Shown here piece after piece: positions 51,365 to 61,002 of a DNA stretch of 64,000 nt. The notes beneath the pieces are model-generated. The model was not told where the DNA came from and did not search any database. It saw only the letters and a list, made by a program, of their open reading frames with translations. Within the stretch, counting starts at the first letter, position 1. Each line of letters opens with the position of its first letter. Both the position numbers and the translations under genes were made by a program. Source of the DNA: Glutamicibacter mishrai (lineage in GTDB: Bacteria; Actinomycetota; Actinomycetes; Actinomycetales; Micrococcaceae); contig NZ_CP032549.1 in the NCBI RefSeq assembly GCF_012221945.1, positions 1-64,000 on the forward strand. Direction: 5' to 3'.

Positions 51365-51990
51365 TCCGAGCTGCCACTCACCCGGAAATGAAGAGTCCCT
51401 CCCATCGCGTCAGCCTCCGTCAGACATGATGGGAGGGGCTCACGCGTGGTGTGCATGGCCGTTCGCTGACGCAGACTCGCCAGCGTCATGCGCATCACTT
51501 CCCACATCGCAAGGATCAATGGTAGGGTTAAATCGTTACCTCGACGCTTGCAGGTGTGACTCACCCGCCAGCAAGCGTTAGCAGTAGGATTTGTAGCACG
51601 GCCAACAAATCGTCTGTGCAATACAAATCGGTTCACTGATCTTCGGATTGAATGAACTCCTACCGAAACGAATTCTTCATCTTCTCTTCTTCACTGCAGA
51701 AAAAGCATCTCGACGTTTCCCAACGTCGCGCCTCTGTGGATTCCTTGTTCTACTCCGCTAGCGTGGGGTCATTACCCGTTAGCAGCCTGGATTCCGATGA
51801 TGCTTAAGCTAGTGCAGCGACACCCGTTTTGGCCGATACAGGCAAAATCAGTATTCGATAGTCCGTATCGACGGCAGGCGAATAGTTCTCGGCAGCTCTG
51901 CTCGAGGTAACCCCAAAATTTTCCGATTCGGAACTTCGGATCGGCAACCGGGCCACAACGTGGCCAATCAATAAATAAGGAAATAACACT
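51365..51990. other. Non-coding region and cspA leader
   Basis: A hairpin with 10-bp arms (51397-51406 with 51428-51437) may terminate the oxidoreductase gene. The rest up to 51990 is probably the cspA promoter and long leader, with small inverted repeats (for example GGCCA/TGGCC just before the ribosome site). No gene is evident. Confidence 0.55.
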
Positions 51991-52194
51991 ATGGCCACTG
52001 GCACCGTGAAATGGTTCAACGCTGAAAAGGGCTTCGGCTTCATCGCACCTTCGGATGGATCTGCTGACGTTTTCGCACACTACAGCGCTATCCAGAGCTT
52101 CGGTTTCCGTAGCCTCGAAGAGGGCCAGACCGTTGAGTACACCCTGGAAGCTGGTCCAAAGGGCCCACAGGCAACCAACATCCAGGCTCGCTAA
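51991..52194 (+). CDS. cspA: Cold-shock protein
   Basis: The 67-aa OB-fold protein has [12 protein letters not shown] (RNP1) and DVFAHYSAI (RNP2). It binds single-stranded RNA/DNA as a chaperone. AAGGAAA precedes the ATG. A long leader lies upstream and a stem terminator downstream. Confidence 0.96.
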   Translation: MATGTVKWFNAEKGFGFIAPSDGSADVFAHYSAIQSFGFRSLEEGQTVEYTLEAGPKGPQATNIQAR

Positions 52195-52205
52195 GAGACT
52201 TTCTT

Positions 52206-52247
52206 CAAAGGTGTAGTTCCCCCGCAAGGGCTGGAACTGCACCTTTG
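52206..52247 (+). terminator. Terminator after cspA
   Basis: A 15-bp stem (52206-52220 with 52233-52247, one G-U pair) lies 12 bp past the cspA stop. Confidence 0.82.
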
Positions 52248-52270
52248 ATGCATTTAAGAATCAATATCCC

Positions 52271-53488
52271 CTAATTCCGGCGAGCACGTGCTGGCGGGCG
52301 CTCCCTCAGAACCCCGACGCCTAATAAACGCGCTGGCACCGCGGATAACCTCGGGAAACGCCGGAAAATCATCGCTATCGGATCCGGCAAAATAATTTCG
52401 CCCTTTACTTTCAATACCTGCTTCAGCCCTCGATGCATTACTCGTTGCATGCCTTGTACGACTAAAGTCGGCACAGTGCGCCGAAACTGGACTTTGGCAA
52501 GATGCTGCTCAGTCAGCTTGGACTCGCGTAGCGGTTCCGCCAGAAGACGCGCCGTCGCCACCGCATCCTGCACTGCCAGATTTACGCCTACTCCGCCCAC
52601 CGGACTCATCGCATGGGCAGAGTCCCCGATGCAGAGCAATCCAGGTTGCCACCACTTCCGTGCGCGGTTCAATTTAACGTCCAGCAACTTCGCGTCGTCT
52701 AGTTTTAGGCCCGCGACCGAGCCGGCAAGCTCTGGCGCCGCCGAAATTATCGAGTCATGCCAGGCATCCACTCCCATCGCGCGTAGTTCAGTATCCATGC
52801 CTTTCGGCAAAATCATCGCCGTTTGCACATACCCGGTTCGAGGGATCAACACGAACATCCTGCCATTCACGAAGGCCGGAGACAGCGTAAATTCGCGTTT
52901 CAACGCTCCAGGGACCTTGAACCACCAGACGTCAATTGGAACCGAATAATCCTTCATCGCGATCCCTGCCGAATCGCGAATGCGAGACCATCTGCCATCA
53001 GCGGCGATGGTCAGATCGGCTCGTATTTCATGCTCGCCATCGGGCCCCGTGTACTGGACGCCGACAATCTTTCCCAAATCACTGAGCACATCGGTGACTT
53101 CGCAATTCATGCGCAGGGTGAAGTTCTCTTCTGCTTCGCCAGCACGTGCCAACAGATCTAGAAAATCCCACTGCGGCGCCAAAGCTATAAACGGGTACGG
53201 GTGATGCAACTTCGAAAGGTCCACCACAGTGACAGGAGAATTGTCCTGCGCTGGAAACTGCGCTTGGCTCACCTTGTTGAATTGGATCTGCTCAAACTGT
53301 TCCATCAACCCAAGCTCGTCGAGCAATTGAAGCGTCGACGGGTGGATGGTATCCCCGCGGAAGTCCCTGAGGAAATCAGAATGCTTTTCGAGCACTGTCA
53401 CGGAAACTCCGCATCGGGCCAGCAATAAGCCCGCGACCATTCCTGCTGGTCCTCCCCCAACAACGATGCAACCAGTGGTTGACTTCAT
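52271..53488 (-). CDS. FAD-dependent aromatic-ring-type monooxygenase
   Basis: The 405-aa protein has the FAD motif CIVVGGGPAGMVAGLLLAR, the LTIAADGRWSRIRD (DG) motif and LLCIGDSAHAMSPVGGVGVNLAVQDA (GD motif). This is the group A flavoprotein hydroxylase set. The ATG at 53488 removes a non-conserved upstream extension. The substrate is unknown. The TetR and SDR genes upstream suggest a small catabolic or detoxification group. Confidence 0.88.
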   Translation of the reverse strand: MKSTTGCIVVGGGPAGMVAGLLLARCGVSVTVLEKHSDFLRDFRGDTIHPSTLQLLDELGLMEQFEQIQFNKVSQAQFPAQDNSPVTVVDLSKLHHPYPFIALAPQWDFLDLLARAGEAEENFTLRMNCEVTDVLSDLGKIVGVQYTGPDGEHEIRADLTIAADGRWSRIRDSAGIAMKDYSVPIDVWWFKVPGALKREFTLSPAFVNGRMFVLIPRTGYVQTAMILPKGMDTELRAMGVDAWHDSIISAAPELAGSVAGLKLDDAKLLDVKLNRARKWWQPGLLCIGDSAHAMSPVGGVGVNLAVQDAVATARLLAEPLRESKLTEQHLAKVQFRRTVPTLVVQGMQRVMHRGLKQVLKVKGEIILPDPIAMIFRRFPRLSAVPARLLGVGVLRERPPARARRN

Positions 53489-53683
53489 TGGCGTATCCCT
53501 CCGGTGACGGCGATGTGACACCAGCTTGCCATCGTTCCTCGTCATTGGCCAGCATTGAATCTCGAATCTGGCTCGATAGTCTGCCGAGGCAAAATTTCAT
53601 GAGGGGCACTGATGTCTGCAGCGCGAATCCGCATCAGGACTTGCTGGCCCTTGGAGGAATAGCGAGTGGTCCTGCTATGGGCC

Positions 53684-54301
53684 TTAACTGAGATGATTAG
53701 GGTTTCGAGAATGGGCAGTTCCAGATAACAAATTGCCGACGAGCGCGTCTATGAAAGTCTGAGTCACAGGAAGATCAGGAATGAGCACACGATGATAGAC
53801 CGCGCCCCATAATTGATCCACCATCGATTCCAAATTCGTTTCTTCACGAATCTGGCCATCTTCCTGGGCCTTGGCCAGGCGCTTGACTGCAGCTTGCCGC
53901 CGCACAGATGAATAGAGGCGGCGATACTCCGCAGCAAGTTCAGGATCCGTCTGGGCAGCTCCGATAAGTTCGGTGAGCACTCTACCGCCGCGAGTTTTTG
54001 TCATAACTCGAGTGAAAGCGGTGAGCTGGCTAGTCAGATCCGCTTTGATATCTCCGGAATCATTAAATGCCAGTTCGTTCTCTACGGCATGGACATAGCA
54101 ATCAAGGATGAGTACCCCGAGCGATGGCCACCAACGGTATAGAGTCGTCTTGCTGACGCCGGCTTCGCGGGCAACCCGCTCAAAGCTGAGCTGTCCCATG
54201 CCTTCGTTGAGCAGAATCGGCCCCACTGCCGAGTACACGTCTTGGCGCACTTCAGCTGCTGGGCGTCGCCCACGACCTCGCTTGGGTGCGGGTTCTTGCA
54301 T
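53684..54301 (-). CDS. TetR-family transcriptional regulator
   Basis: The 205-aa protein has an N-terminal helix-turn-helix (LSFERVAREAGVSKTTLYRWWPS) and a C-terminal ligand domain with RGGRVLTELIGAAQTDPELA, matching the TetR C-terminal type of the AcrR-like group. It lies between the SDR and monooxygenase genes and probably controls one or both. Confidence 0.9.
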   Translation of the reverse strand: MQEPAPKRGRGRRPAAEVRQDVYSAVGPILLNEGMGQLSFERVAREAGVSKTTLYRWWPSLGVLILDCYVHAVENELAFNDSGDIKADLTSQLTAFTRVMTKTRGGRVLTELIGAAQTDPELAAEYRRLYSSVRRQAAVKRLAKAQEDGQIREETNLESMVDQLWGAVYHRVLIPDLPVTQTFIDALVGNLLSGTAHSRNPNHLS

Positions 54302-54435
54302 CTATCTATCTCCTAAGTCATAGTCCTACATCAGCCTGCGGGACCTATTGGATCGTGTGTTCCTGCAGCCTCATGGCACGTTGCATGTTGCCTCAGTGGC
54401 TGGATCGACCTTTGCGCAATCGAATATGTAAGTGT

Positions 54436-54449
54436 TGCGCTTTAGCGCA
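54436..54449. promoter_or_regulatory. 14-bp palindrome upstream of the TetR gene
   Basis: TGCGCTTTAGCGCA is perfectly symmetric, 135 bp upstream of the TetR start and 59 bp past the SDR stop. It may be an operator or a short terminator stem. Confidence 0.35.
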
Positions 54450-54507
54450 GCGGCTCCCCTGCCATGGAGGATCCGAAGGTTCAAGCAGCCGGCAGGTCGC
54501 CGGAAGA

Positions 54508-55263
54508 TCAGGCGATCGCGCCGTTTGGAAAAACAACCTGTCCATTGATCCATCGAGCTGGGCCTGCAAGGAATGCAACGACTTCAGCGATGTCCTCTGG
54601 TGTGCCGAGCCGCTCCAATGGTGAGAGGGAGGCAAGACGATCGACTAGTTGCTGCTCTTTCCCGTCAAGGAATAGCTCAGTGGCTGTTGGCCCCGGAGCC
54701 ACTGTATTGACGGTAATGTCCCTGCCTCGTAATTCGCGGGCGAGCACCAAAGTCAAAGATTCGACGGCGGCCTTGCTTGCTGCATACGCCGCATACGTGG
54801 GGTGCTGCAACCGGGTTTGGCTGGTTGAAAAGTTGATGAGTGCACCGCCTTGTGCCACTCGTTGCGCGGCGAGCTGGGAAACTACAAACGTGCCCCGTAC
54901 ATTGGTCTTCATCATCCGGTCGAAATCACTGAAGTCGAGCTCCTGAACTGTCGACAGAAGCATGATTCCCGCGGTATTCACGACTACGTCAACGTTGCCA
55001 AAGGCTGATTCCACATCATCGAATGCCTCAGCCATCGCTGCGTCATCTGAAATGTCGGCTTGGACCGAGATGGCTTCCCCGCCATTCGCGGTAACCTGGT
55101 GGACGATTTCCTGAGCCCGCTCTCGGTTGCCAGAGTAGTGCACCCCAATGGCATACCCATCATGGGCGAGACGCTGAACGACAGCCCGGCCGATTCCGCC
55201 GGAACCGCCGGTGACAAGTGCAACACGTCGTTTCGCTCCGCTATTGGCGCTGTTCTCAGACAT
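54508..55263 (-). CDS. Short-chain dehydrogenase/reductase
   Basis: The 251-aa classical SDR has TGGSGGIGRAV (nucleotide loop), NTAGIM, the catalytic Ser/Tyr-x-x-x-Lys in FSTSQ and YAAYAASKAA, and a C-terminal INGQVVFPNGAIA. GGAG 8 bp upstream supports the ATG at 55263 over two earlier ones. The substrate is unknown. Confidence 0.9.
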   Translation of the reverse strand: MSENSANSGAKRRVALVTGGSGGIGRAVVQRLAHDGYAIGVHYSGNRERAQEIVHQVTANGGEAISVQADISDDAAMAEAFDDVESAFGNVDVVVNTAGIMLLSTVQELDFSDFDRMMKTNVRGTFVVSQLAAQRVAQGGALINFSTSQTRLQHPTYAAYAASKAAVESLTLVLARELRGRDITVNTVAPGPTATELFLDGKEQQLVDRLASLSPLERLGTPEDIAEVVAFLAGPARWINGQVVFPNGAIA

Positions 55264-55588
55264 TTGGCTCTCCATACTTGAAATGAACACCACGTCCATT
55301 ACTTTGGTGTAGATTCACAGCAGCACGTGACTCGTCCAGATAGTTCGATGAATGCCCATCATTGGCCGCCATTGCAACGGCTTTCTCCCCTTTCTGATAA
55401 CTCGAAACGGGACTCCGGTTTGAACTATGCATCAATCAGGAGCTCCAGCTCCCAAATAAGTGCTGTCAAGAGATGAAAGTCCCTGGTCACCCGATAACGT
55501 TGGACGGCACGCAAAAAGCGGCCAGGACCTGCAATGTTCTGCAAGTCCTGGCCGCCTTTTAGAATTCAGACGCCCTTAGGCCTGTGGA
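55264..55588. other. Intergenic region between SDR and nrdF
   Basis: It holds the SDR promoter and the nrdF terminator. An inverted repeat ACACCA (55287-55292)/TGGTGT (55305-55310) 24 bp upstream of the SDR start is a candidate TetR operator. No gene is seen. Confidence 0.55.
55518..55555 (-). terminator. Terminator after nrdF
   Basis: An 11-bp GC-rich stem (55518-55528 with 55545-55555) has A/T runs on both sides. It is 34 bp past the nrdF stop. Confidence 0.85.
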
Positions 55589-56569
<981 letters not shown>

Positions 56570-56695
56570 TCATCGAAAAGCTAAATCGTGTAACGAACGT
56601 TGCTACCAACTCTACCGTTCTTTCGAACCGCGAGGACGCAGCGAATCTCAAAGTTAATGCCAGAATCTATTGCTTCTGACTTGAGTTTTTATACA

Positions 56696-56734
56696 AAGCG
56701 GCTGCCGTTAGGTCGGACCAAACGGCAGCCGCTT
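56696..56734 (-). terminator. Terminator after nrdE
   Basis: A perfect 14-bp stem (56696-56709 with 56721-56734) lies between nrdE and nrdF on the minus strand. Confidence 0.85.
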
Positions 56735-56774
56735 CGTGATATTAATGTCCTACTTGGCGGCCACTAATGCGGGT

Positions 56775-58913
56775 TTACAGTGCGCAGGAAACGCAACCCT
56801 CAACTTCGGTGCCTTCCAAGGCCATCTGGCGAAGTCGAATGTAGTAAAGGCTCTTAATGCCCTTGCGCCATGCGTAGATCTGAGCCTTGTTGATGTCGCG
56901 AGTGGTTACGGTGTCCTTGAAGAACAGAGTCAACGACAGGCCCTGGTCCACGTGCTGGGTAGCAGCGGCGTAGGTGTCGATGATCTTCTCGTAGCCGATC
57001 TCGTAGGCATCTTCGTAGAAATCGATGTTCTCGTTGTTCATGTAAGGAGCCGGGTAGTAAACGCGGCCGATCTTACCTTCCTTGCGGATCTCGATCTTCG
57101 CTGCGACCGGGTGGATCGAGGAAGTCGAGTTGTTGATGTACGAGATCGAACCGGTTGGCGGAACAGCCTGGAGGTTCTGGTTGTAGATACCGTGCTCCAT
57201 GACCGAAGCCTTCAGCGCATTCCAATCTTCCTGGGTAGGAATGTGGATGTCAGCGAAGAGCTCGCGTACGCGCTCGGTCGCTGGTACCCACTGCTGATCG
57301 GTGTACTTGTCGAAGAATTCACCCGACGCGTACTTCGAGTTCTCGAAGTTATCGAAGGTCTCACGGCGTTCGATGGCGATCTTGTTCGACGCAGTCAGAG
57401 CGTGGAACAGAATCGTGTAGAAGTAGATGTTGGTGAAGTCGATGCCTTCTTCGGAACCATAGTAGATGTGCTCGCGAGCGAGGAATCCGTGCAGGTTCAT
57501 CTGGCCCAGGCCGATAGCGTGCGACTTCTTGTTGCCGTCCGCGATCGAAGGAACCGAACCGATGTAAGACATATCGGACACTGCGCTCAGGGCGCGGATC
57601 GCGATTTCAACCGAACCTGCGAGGTTCTTGCCGTCCATGGCCTTGGCAATGTTCATCGAGCCCAGGTTGCAGGAAATGTCCTTGCCGACCTTGGAGTAGC
57701 TCAAATCGTCACCGAATTCGGACGCCGAGGAAACCTGCAGGATCTCCGAGCAGAGGTTCGACATCGTGATGCGGCCGGCAATTGGGTTGGCCTTGTTCAC
57801 GGTGTCTTCGAACATGATGTACGGGTAACCGGACTCGAACTGGATCTCAGCTACGGTCTGGAAGAACTCACGGGCGTTGATCTTGGACTTCTTGATTCGC
57901 GAGTCGTCGACCATCTCGTAGTACTTTTCAGTAACCGAGATTTCGCTGAACGGCACACCGTAAACGCGTTCCACGTCGTAAGGGCTGAACAGGTACATGT
58001 CTTCGTTCTTGCGAGCCAGCTCGAAAGTAACGTCTGGGATGACAACACCCAGCGACAGGGTCTTGATACGGATCTTCTCGTCGGCGTTTTCACGCTTGGT
58101 GTCCAAGAAGCGGTAGATATCCGGGTGGTGCGCGTTCAGGTACACCGCGCCGGCACCCTGGCGTGCGCCCAGCTGGTTTGCGTAGGAGAAGGAGTCTTCC
58201 AGAAGCTTCATCACAGGGATGACGCCGGAGGACTGGTTCTCGATCTGCTTGATCGGGGCACCGTGTTCGCGCAGGTTGGTCAGCGACAGGGCAACGCCGC
58301 CGCCCCGCTTGGACAGCTGCAGCGAGGAGTTGACCGCACGGGCGATCGATTCCATGTTGTCTTCAATGCGCAACAGGAAGCAGGAGACGAGCTCGCCGCG
58401 CTGTGCCTTGCCGGCATTGAGGAAAGTCGGGGTTGCAGGCTGGAAGCGGCCGTCGATGATTTCGTCGACCAGCTGGGTAGCAAGCTTTTCATCGCCGCGT
58501 GCAAGGTGCAGGGCGACCATGCACACGCGATCTTCGTAACGCTCCAGGTAACGCTTGCCGTCGAAGGTCTTCAGCGTGTACGAGGTGTAGAACTTGAATG
58601 CACCCAAGAAGGTTTCAAAACGGAACTTCTTGTCGAATGCGTGCTTGAAGAGCTCGCGAATGAAGTTCATCGAGTACTGGTCAAGCGTCTCGCGCTCGTA
58701 GTACTCGTGCTTCACGAGGTATTCGAGCTTCTCGTCAAGATCGTGGAAGAACACGGTGTTGTTGTTCACATGATCCAGGAAGTACTGGCGGGCTGCATAG
58801 CGGTCCACCTCGAACTGGATCTTTCCATCTGGACCATAAAGGTTCAGCATGGCGTTCAGGTCGTTGTAGCTCAAGCCCTGGAACTGGGCTGGGAGCTCCT
58901 TTGAGCTCGTCAT
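56775..58913 (-). CDS. nrdE: Class Ib ribonucleotide reductase alpha subunit
   Basis: The 712-aa catalytic subunit has [22 protein letters not shown] (substrate cysteine), [23 protein letters not shown] (active-site cysteine region), [21 protein letters not shown] and the C-terminal CVSCAL redox pair. The ATG at 58913 overlaps the nrdI stop (ATGA). Confidence 0.97.
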   Translation of the reverse strand: MTSSKELPAQFQGLSYNDLNAMLNLYGPDGKIQFEVDRYAARQYFLDHVNNNTVFFHDLDEKLEYLVKHEYYERETLDQYSMNFIRELFKHAFDKKFRFETFLGAFKFYTSYTLKTFDGKRYLERYEDRVCMVALHLARGDEKLATQLVDEIIDGRFQPATPTFLNAGKAQRGELVSCFLLRIEDNMESIARAVNSSLQLSKRGGGVALSLTNLREHGAPIKQIENQSSGVIPVMKLLEDSFSYANQLGARQGAGAVYLNAHHPDIYRFLDTKRENADEKIRIKTLSLGVVIPDVTFELARKNEDMYLFSPYDVERVYGVPFSEISVTEKYYEMVDDSRIKKSKINAREFFQTVAEIQFESGYPYIMFEDTVNKANPIAGRITMSNLCSEILQVSSASEFGDDLSYSKVGKDISCNLGSMNIAKAMDGKNLAGSVEIAIRALSAVSDMSYIGSVPSIADGNKKSHAIGLGQMNLHGFLAREHIYYGSEEGIDFTNIYFYTILFHALTASNKIAIERRETFDNFENSKYASGEFFDKYTDQQWVPATERVRELFADIHIPTQEDWNALKASVMEHGIYNQNLQAVPPTGSISYINNSTSSIHPVAAKIEIRKEGKIGRVYYPAPYMNNENIDFYEDAYEIGYEKIIDTYAAATQHVDQGLSLTLFFKDTVTTRDINKAQIYAWRKGIKSLYYIRLRQMALEGTEVEGCVSCAL

Positions 58914-59395
58914 CGTTCCTGCCAATTCTGCGACGCTGGTGTCCAAAAGGTTTCAAGCCCTTCTTTGACGTTGAGAACGTCTTCTGAGGTTCCCATGAGT
59001 TCGAATGTATAAAGTACGGGTACGTTGCATTTCTGGGCAATACGCTTAGCCGCAATGCAGTAGTACTCGCCGAAGTTTGTGTTCCCCGCGCCGATTACAC
59101 CGCGAAGATTTGCCCGATTTTCGTCATGCCGCAGGAATTTCATGATTTGCGGAACAATCGAATGCTTGCCTCGTTCACCACCGTAGGTGGGGATGAGCAA
59201 TACATACGGAGCGGTAGAGATGAGCTGCGGCTCGGTCGCAAAAACCGGAATCCGAGCCGCGTCCATCTCGAGTTTATCCACGAATCTTTTGGTGTTCTCG
59301 GAAACCGATGAGAAGTAAATCAGATTCGATTTCGTGAACTCGACTGGTTCGTGGGCCTCAGCGTTTTGCTTGTCAGCAAGAGCTGTAGGTGACAT
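58910..59395 (-). CDS. nrdI: NrdI, flavodoxin-like activator of NrdF
   Basis: NrdI supplies superoxide to assemble the Mn-tyrosyl cofactor of NrdF. The 161-aa protein has [13 protein letters not shown] (FMN phosphate loop) and [16 protein letters not shown] with [17 protein letters not shown] precedes the ATG at 59395. Confidence 0.95.
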   Translation of the reverse strand: MSPTALADKQNAEAHEPVEFTKSNLIYFSSVSENTKRFVDKLEMDAARIPVFATEPQLISTAPYVLLIPTYGGERGKHSIVPQIMKFLRHDENRANLRGVIGAGNTNFGEYYCIAAKRIAQKCNVPVLYTFELMGTSEDVLNVKEGLETFWTPASQNWQER

Positions 59396-59439
59396 CCTCT
59401 TTCGCCTCCACTGCAAAGTGAGCGGAATGGGCTCGTGCT

Positions 59440-59670
59440 CTAGTTAGCTGGAGCCAGCAATTCGATCTTGTCTGGGCGGAAGCCCGACCAGTGATCATCG
59501 TCGGTGACGACAACAGGTGCCTGCATGTAGCCCAAGCCACGTACGTGCTCCAAGGCGGCGGCATCCTGTGAGATGTCGACCTTGTTGTACTCGACACCCT
59601 TCTTATCCAACGCGCGGTAAGTAGCGTTGCACTGAACGCAGGAAGGCTTCGTGTAAACCGTGATGGCCAT
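59440..59670 (-). CDS. nrdH: NrdH glutaredoxin-like electron donor
   Basis: The 76-aa protein has TVYTKPSCVQCNAT (Cys11, Cys14) and QAPVVV with WSGFRPDKI, typical of NrdH, which is reduced by thioredoxin reductase and feeds class Ib reductase. It is the first gene of nrdHIE. Confidence 0.95.
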   Translation of the reverse strand: MAITVYTKPSCVQCNATYRALDKKGVEYNKVDISQDAAALEHVRGLGYMQAPVVVTDDDHWSGFRPDKIELLAPAN

Positions 59671-59805
59671 GTCCCTGATCCCCTTTAGAAATTCTTGATG
59701 TTGGCCGGTTTCCCTCTTGTTGAGAGAAAGTCCCAGCTGCCCTTTCGGATGCCTCAAAAAACAGTTTTCGAGGTGCTACTGGTGCGAGCCGCACCAACGG
59801 GTTCA

Positions 59806-59821
59806 ATACTACATGTTGTGT
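59806..59821. promoter_or_regulatory. NrdR box 1
   Basis: ATACTACATGTTGTGT matches the NrdR consensus ACACWATATNTWGTGT at 14 of 16 positions. It is 136 bp upstream of the nrdH start. Confidence 0.78.
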
Positions 59822-59837
59822 TTGGCCGGTCAAGCAG

Positions 59838-59853
59838 CCACAACATGATGTAT
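59838..59853. promoter_or_regulatory. NrdR box 2
   Basis: CCACAACATGATGTAT matches the same consensus at 12 of 16 positions. It begins exactly 32 bp from box 1, about three helical turns, the usual pairing for NrdR. Confidence 0.7.
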
Positions 59854-59893
59854 TACAAGTATGTCATTCTTCCCCGCCAACGTCCACAGGAAC

Positions 59894-59953
59894 TGTGGAT
59901 ATTCGATCCCGTTTAAACCGCGATTTTTCGGGGTCTGCCCAACGTTGTCCACA
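59894..59953. promoter_or_regulatory. Candidate DnaA boxes upstream of nrdHIE
   Basis: TTGTCCACA (59945-59953), the high-GC actinobacterial DnaA-box form, and TGTGGATA (59894-59901, complement TATCCACA) lie within 60 bp. A partial CGTCCACA at 59881 adjoins. DnaA control of nrd is known in Escherichia coli; here it is inference. Confidence 0.45.
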
Positions 59954-60118
59954 GCCTTGCCAGCGGTGCATGTGGGTTAAAAATTCTTCCTGTGAGATGT
60001 TCCTCGGCGTGTTTCGCCTCCCATATCTAGTTACGCCCTGCCAGGGAGCACCACTACATCTAGTGTGGCCCCGGCGAGGGACACTATGAGTCGCCGAGAC
60101 TCACGCTGTGCACAACAC

Positions 60119-60163
60119 AGCAGAGAGGACGGCCGCTGTTTCCAACTGGCCGCCCTCTCTGCT
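60119..60163 (-). terminator. Terminator after the yggS-like gene
   Basis: A 16-bp stem (60119-60134 with 60148-60163, one mismatch) lies 31 bp past the stop on the minus strand. Confidence 0.82.
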
Positions 60164-60193
60164 TCATCTCAAAACCCTGCCACAGCTAAAAGC

Positions 60194-60928
60194 TCAGGCA
60201 TAGTTGCGGGCGCCGAAGATCCCTTGACCCACACGCACCACAGTCGCCCCCTCGGCGATGGCGAGCTCGTAGTCGCCGCTCATGCCCATCGACAGGTGTT
60301 CGAAGCCCTGCGGAGCGTTCTGCTGCAGCTGCTCCAGCGTCTGGCGCAAAGAGGCGAAATTGCCGCGAACCTGTTGCTCGTCATTCGTGTTGGCCGCCAT
60401 GGTCATCAGGCCCACCGGGGTGAGTCGATCCAGCGGAGCCAAGGAGGCCAGCAAGCCGGCGGCCTCGGATGCCAGGATCCCGGACTTGCTTTCCTCCCCC
60501 GAAGTATTGACCTGGATGAAGACTTCCAGCGTCCGATCCTCCAGCTCGAGCCGGCGCTGCAACGTCTCTGCCAGCTTCAATGAGTCCAAGGCGTGGAACT
60601 CATCGGCGAATTGAGCGACGAACTTCGCCTTGTTGGTTTGCAGCGGACCGATGATGGCGTAGCGCAGGTGGGGGAAGTCCTCGCGGAAGTGCTCATACTT
60701 GCCATGGGCCTCTTGCACCTTGTTCTCCCCCAAGGTGTCCACCCCGGCGGCAATGGCCAGTGCCAGCCGCTCGGTGCCGATGGTCTTGGTCACCGGCAGC
60801 AAGCGCACCGAGCCGGCCTCACGGCCCGCTGCAGCGCACGCGGCGGCGATGCGCTGATTGACCGCTGCCAGATTGCGAATGAAATCCTCGGTAGTGGCCG
60901 CATGGGCGGCAGCAGGTTGCGAAGTCAA
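60194..60928 (-). CDS. YggS/PLPBP-family pyridoxal phosphate homeostasis protein
   Basis: The 244-aa single-domain alanine-racemase-fold protein has LLPVTKT (PLP lysine), LGENKVQEA, IGPLQTNKAK, MGMSGDYELAIAEGATVVRVGQGIFG. It buffers PLP and is not an enzyme. TTG 60928 with GAGAAAG upstream is chosen. The only longer start (TTG 60970) lies inside the poxB terminator hairpin, arguing against it. Confidence 0.93.
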   Translation of the reverse strand: MTSQPAAAHAATTEDFIRNLAAVNQRIAAACAAAGREAGSVRLLPVTKTIGTERLALAIAAGVDTLGENKVQEAHGKYEHFREDFPHLRYAIIGPLQTNKAKFVAQFADEFHALDSLKLAETLQRRLELEDRTLEVFIQVNTSGEESKSGILASEAAGLLASLAPLDRLTPVGLMTMAANTNDEQQVRGNFASLRQTLEQLQQNAPQGFEHLSMGMSGDYELAIAEGATVVRVGQGIFGARNYA

Positions 60929-60955
60929 AACGCCAACTTTCTCGATCTCCCAAAG

Positions 60956-60985
60956 TGTTGCTGGCGCCAAAAGGCGCCAGCAACA
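60956..60985 (-). terminator. Terminator after poxB
   Basis: A perfect 13-bp stem (60956-60968 with 60973-60985, loop AAAA) lies 17 bp past the poxB stop. Confidence 0.85.
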
Positions 60986-61002
60986 AGCATAGGCATAAAC
61001 GC

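Larger units (their letters stand above)
59671..60193. other. nrdHIE promoter region
   Basis: This is 523 bp without a gene. It contains two NrdR boxes, DnaA-box-like sites and the terminator of the convergent-in-order yggS gene. The rest shows nothing recognisable. Confidence 0.65.

Noticed and set aside
51361..51636. Minus-strand open frame of 91 codons after the thioredoxin-reductase-like gene
   Set aside because: It overlaps the probable terminator hairpin, has no ribosome site and shows no family features.
60929..60970. Longer yggS-like start at TTG 60970
   Set aside because: That codon lies within the poxB terminator hairpin, and the extra residues do not resemble the family.
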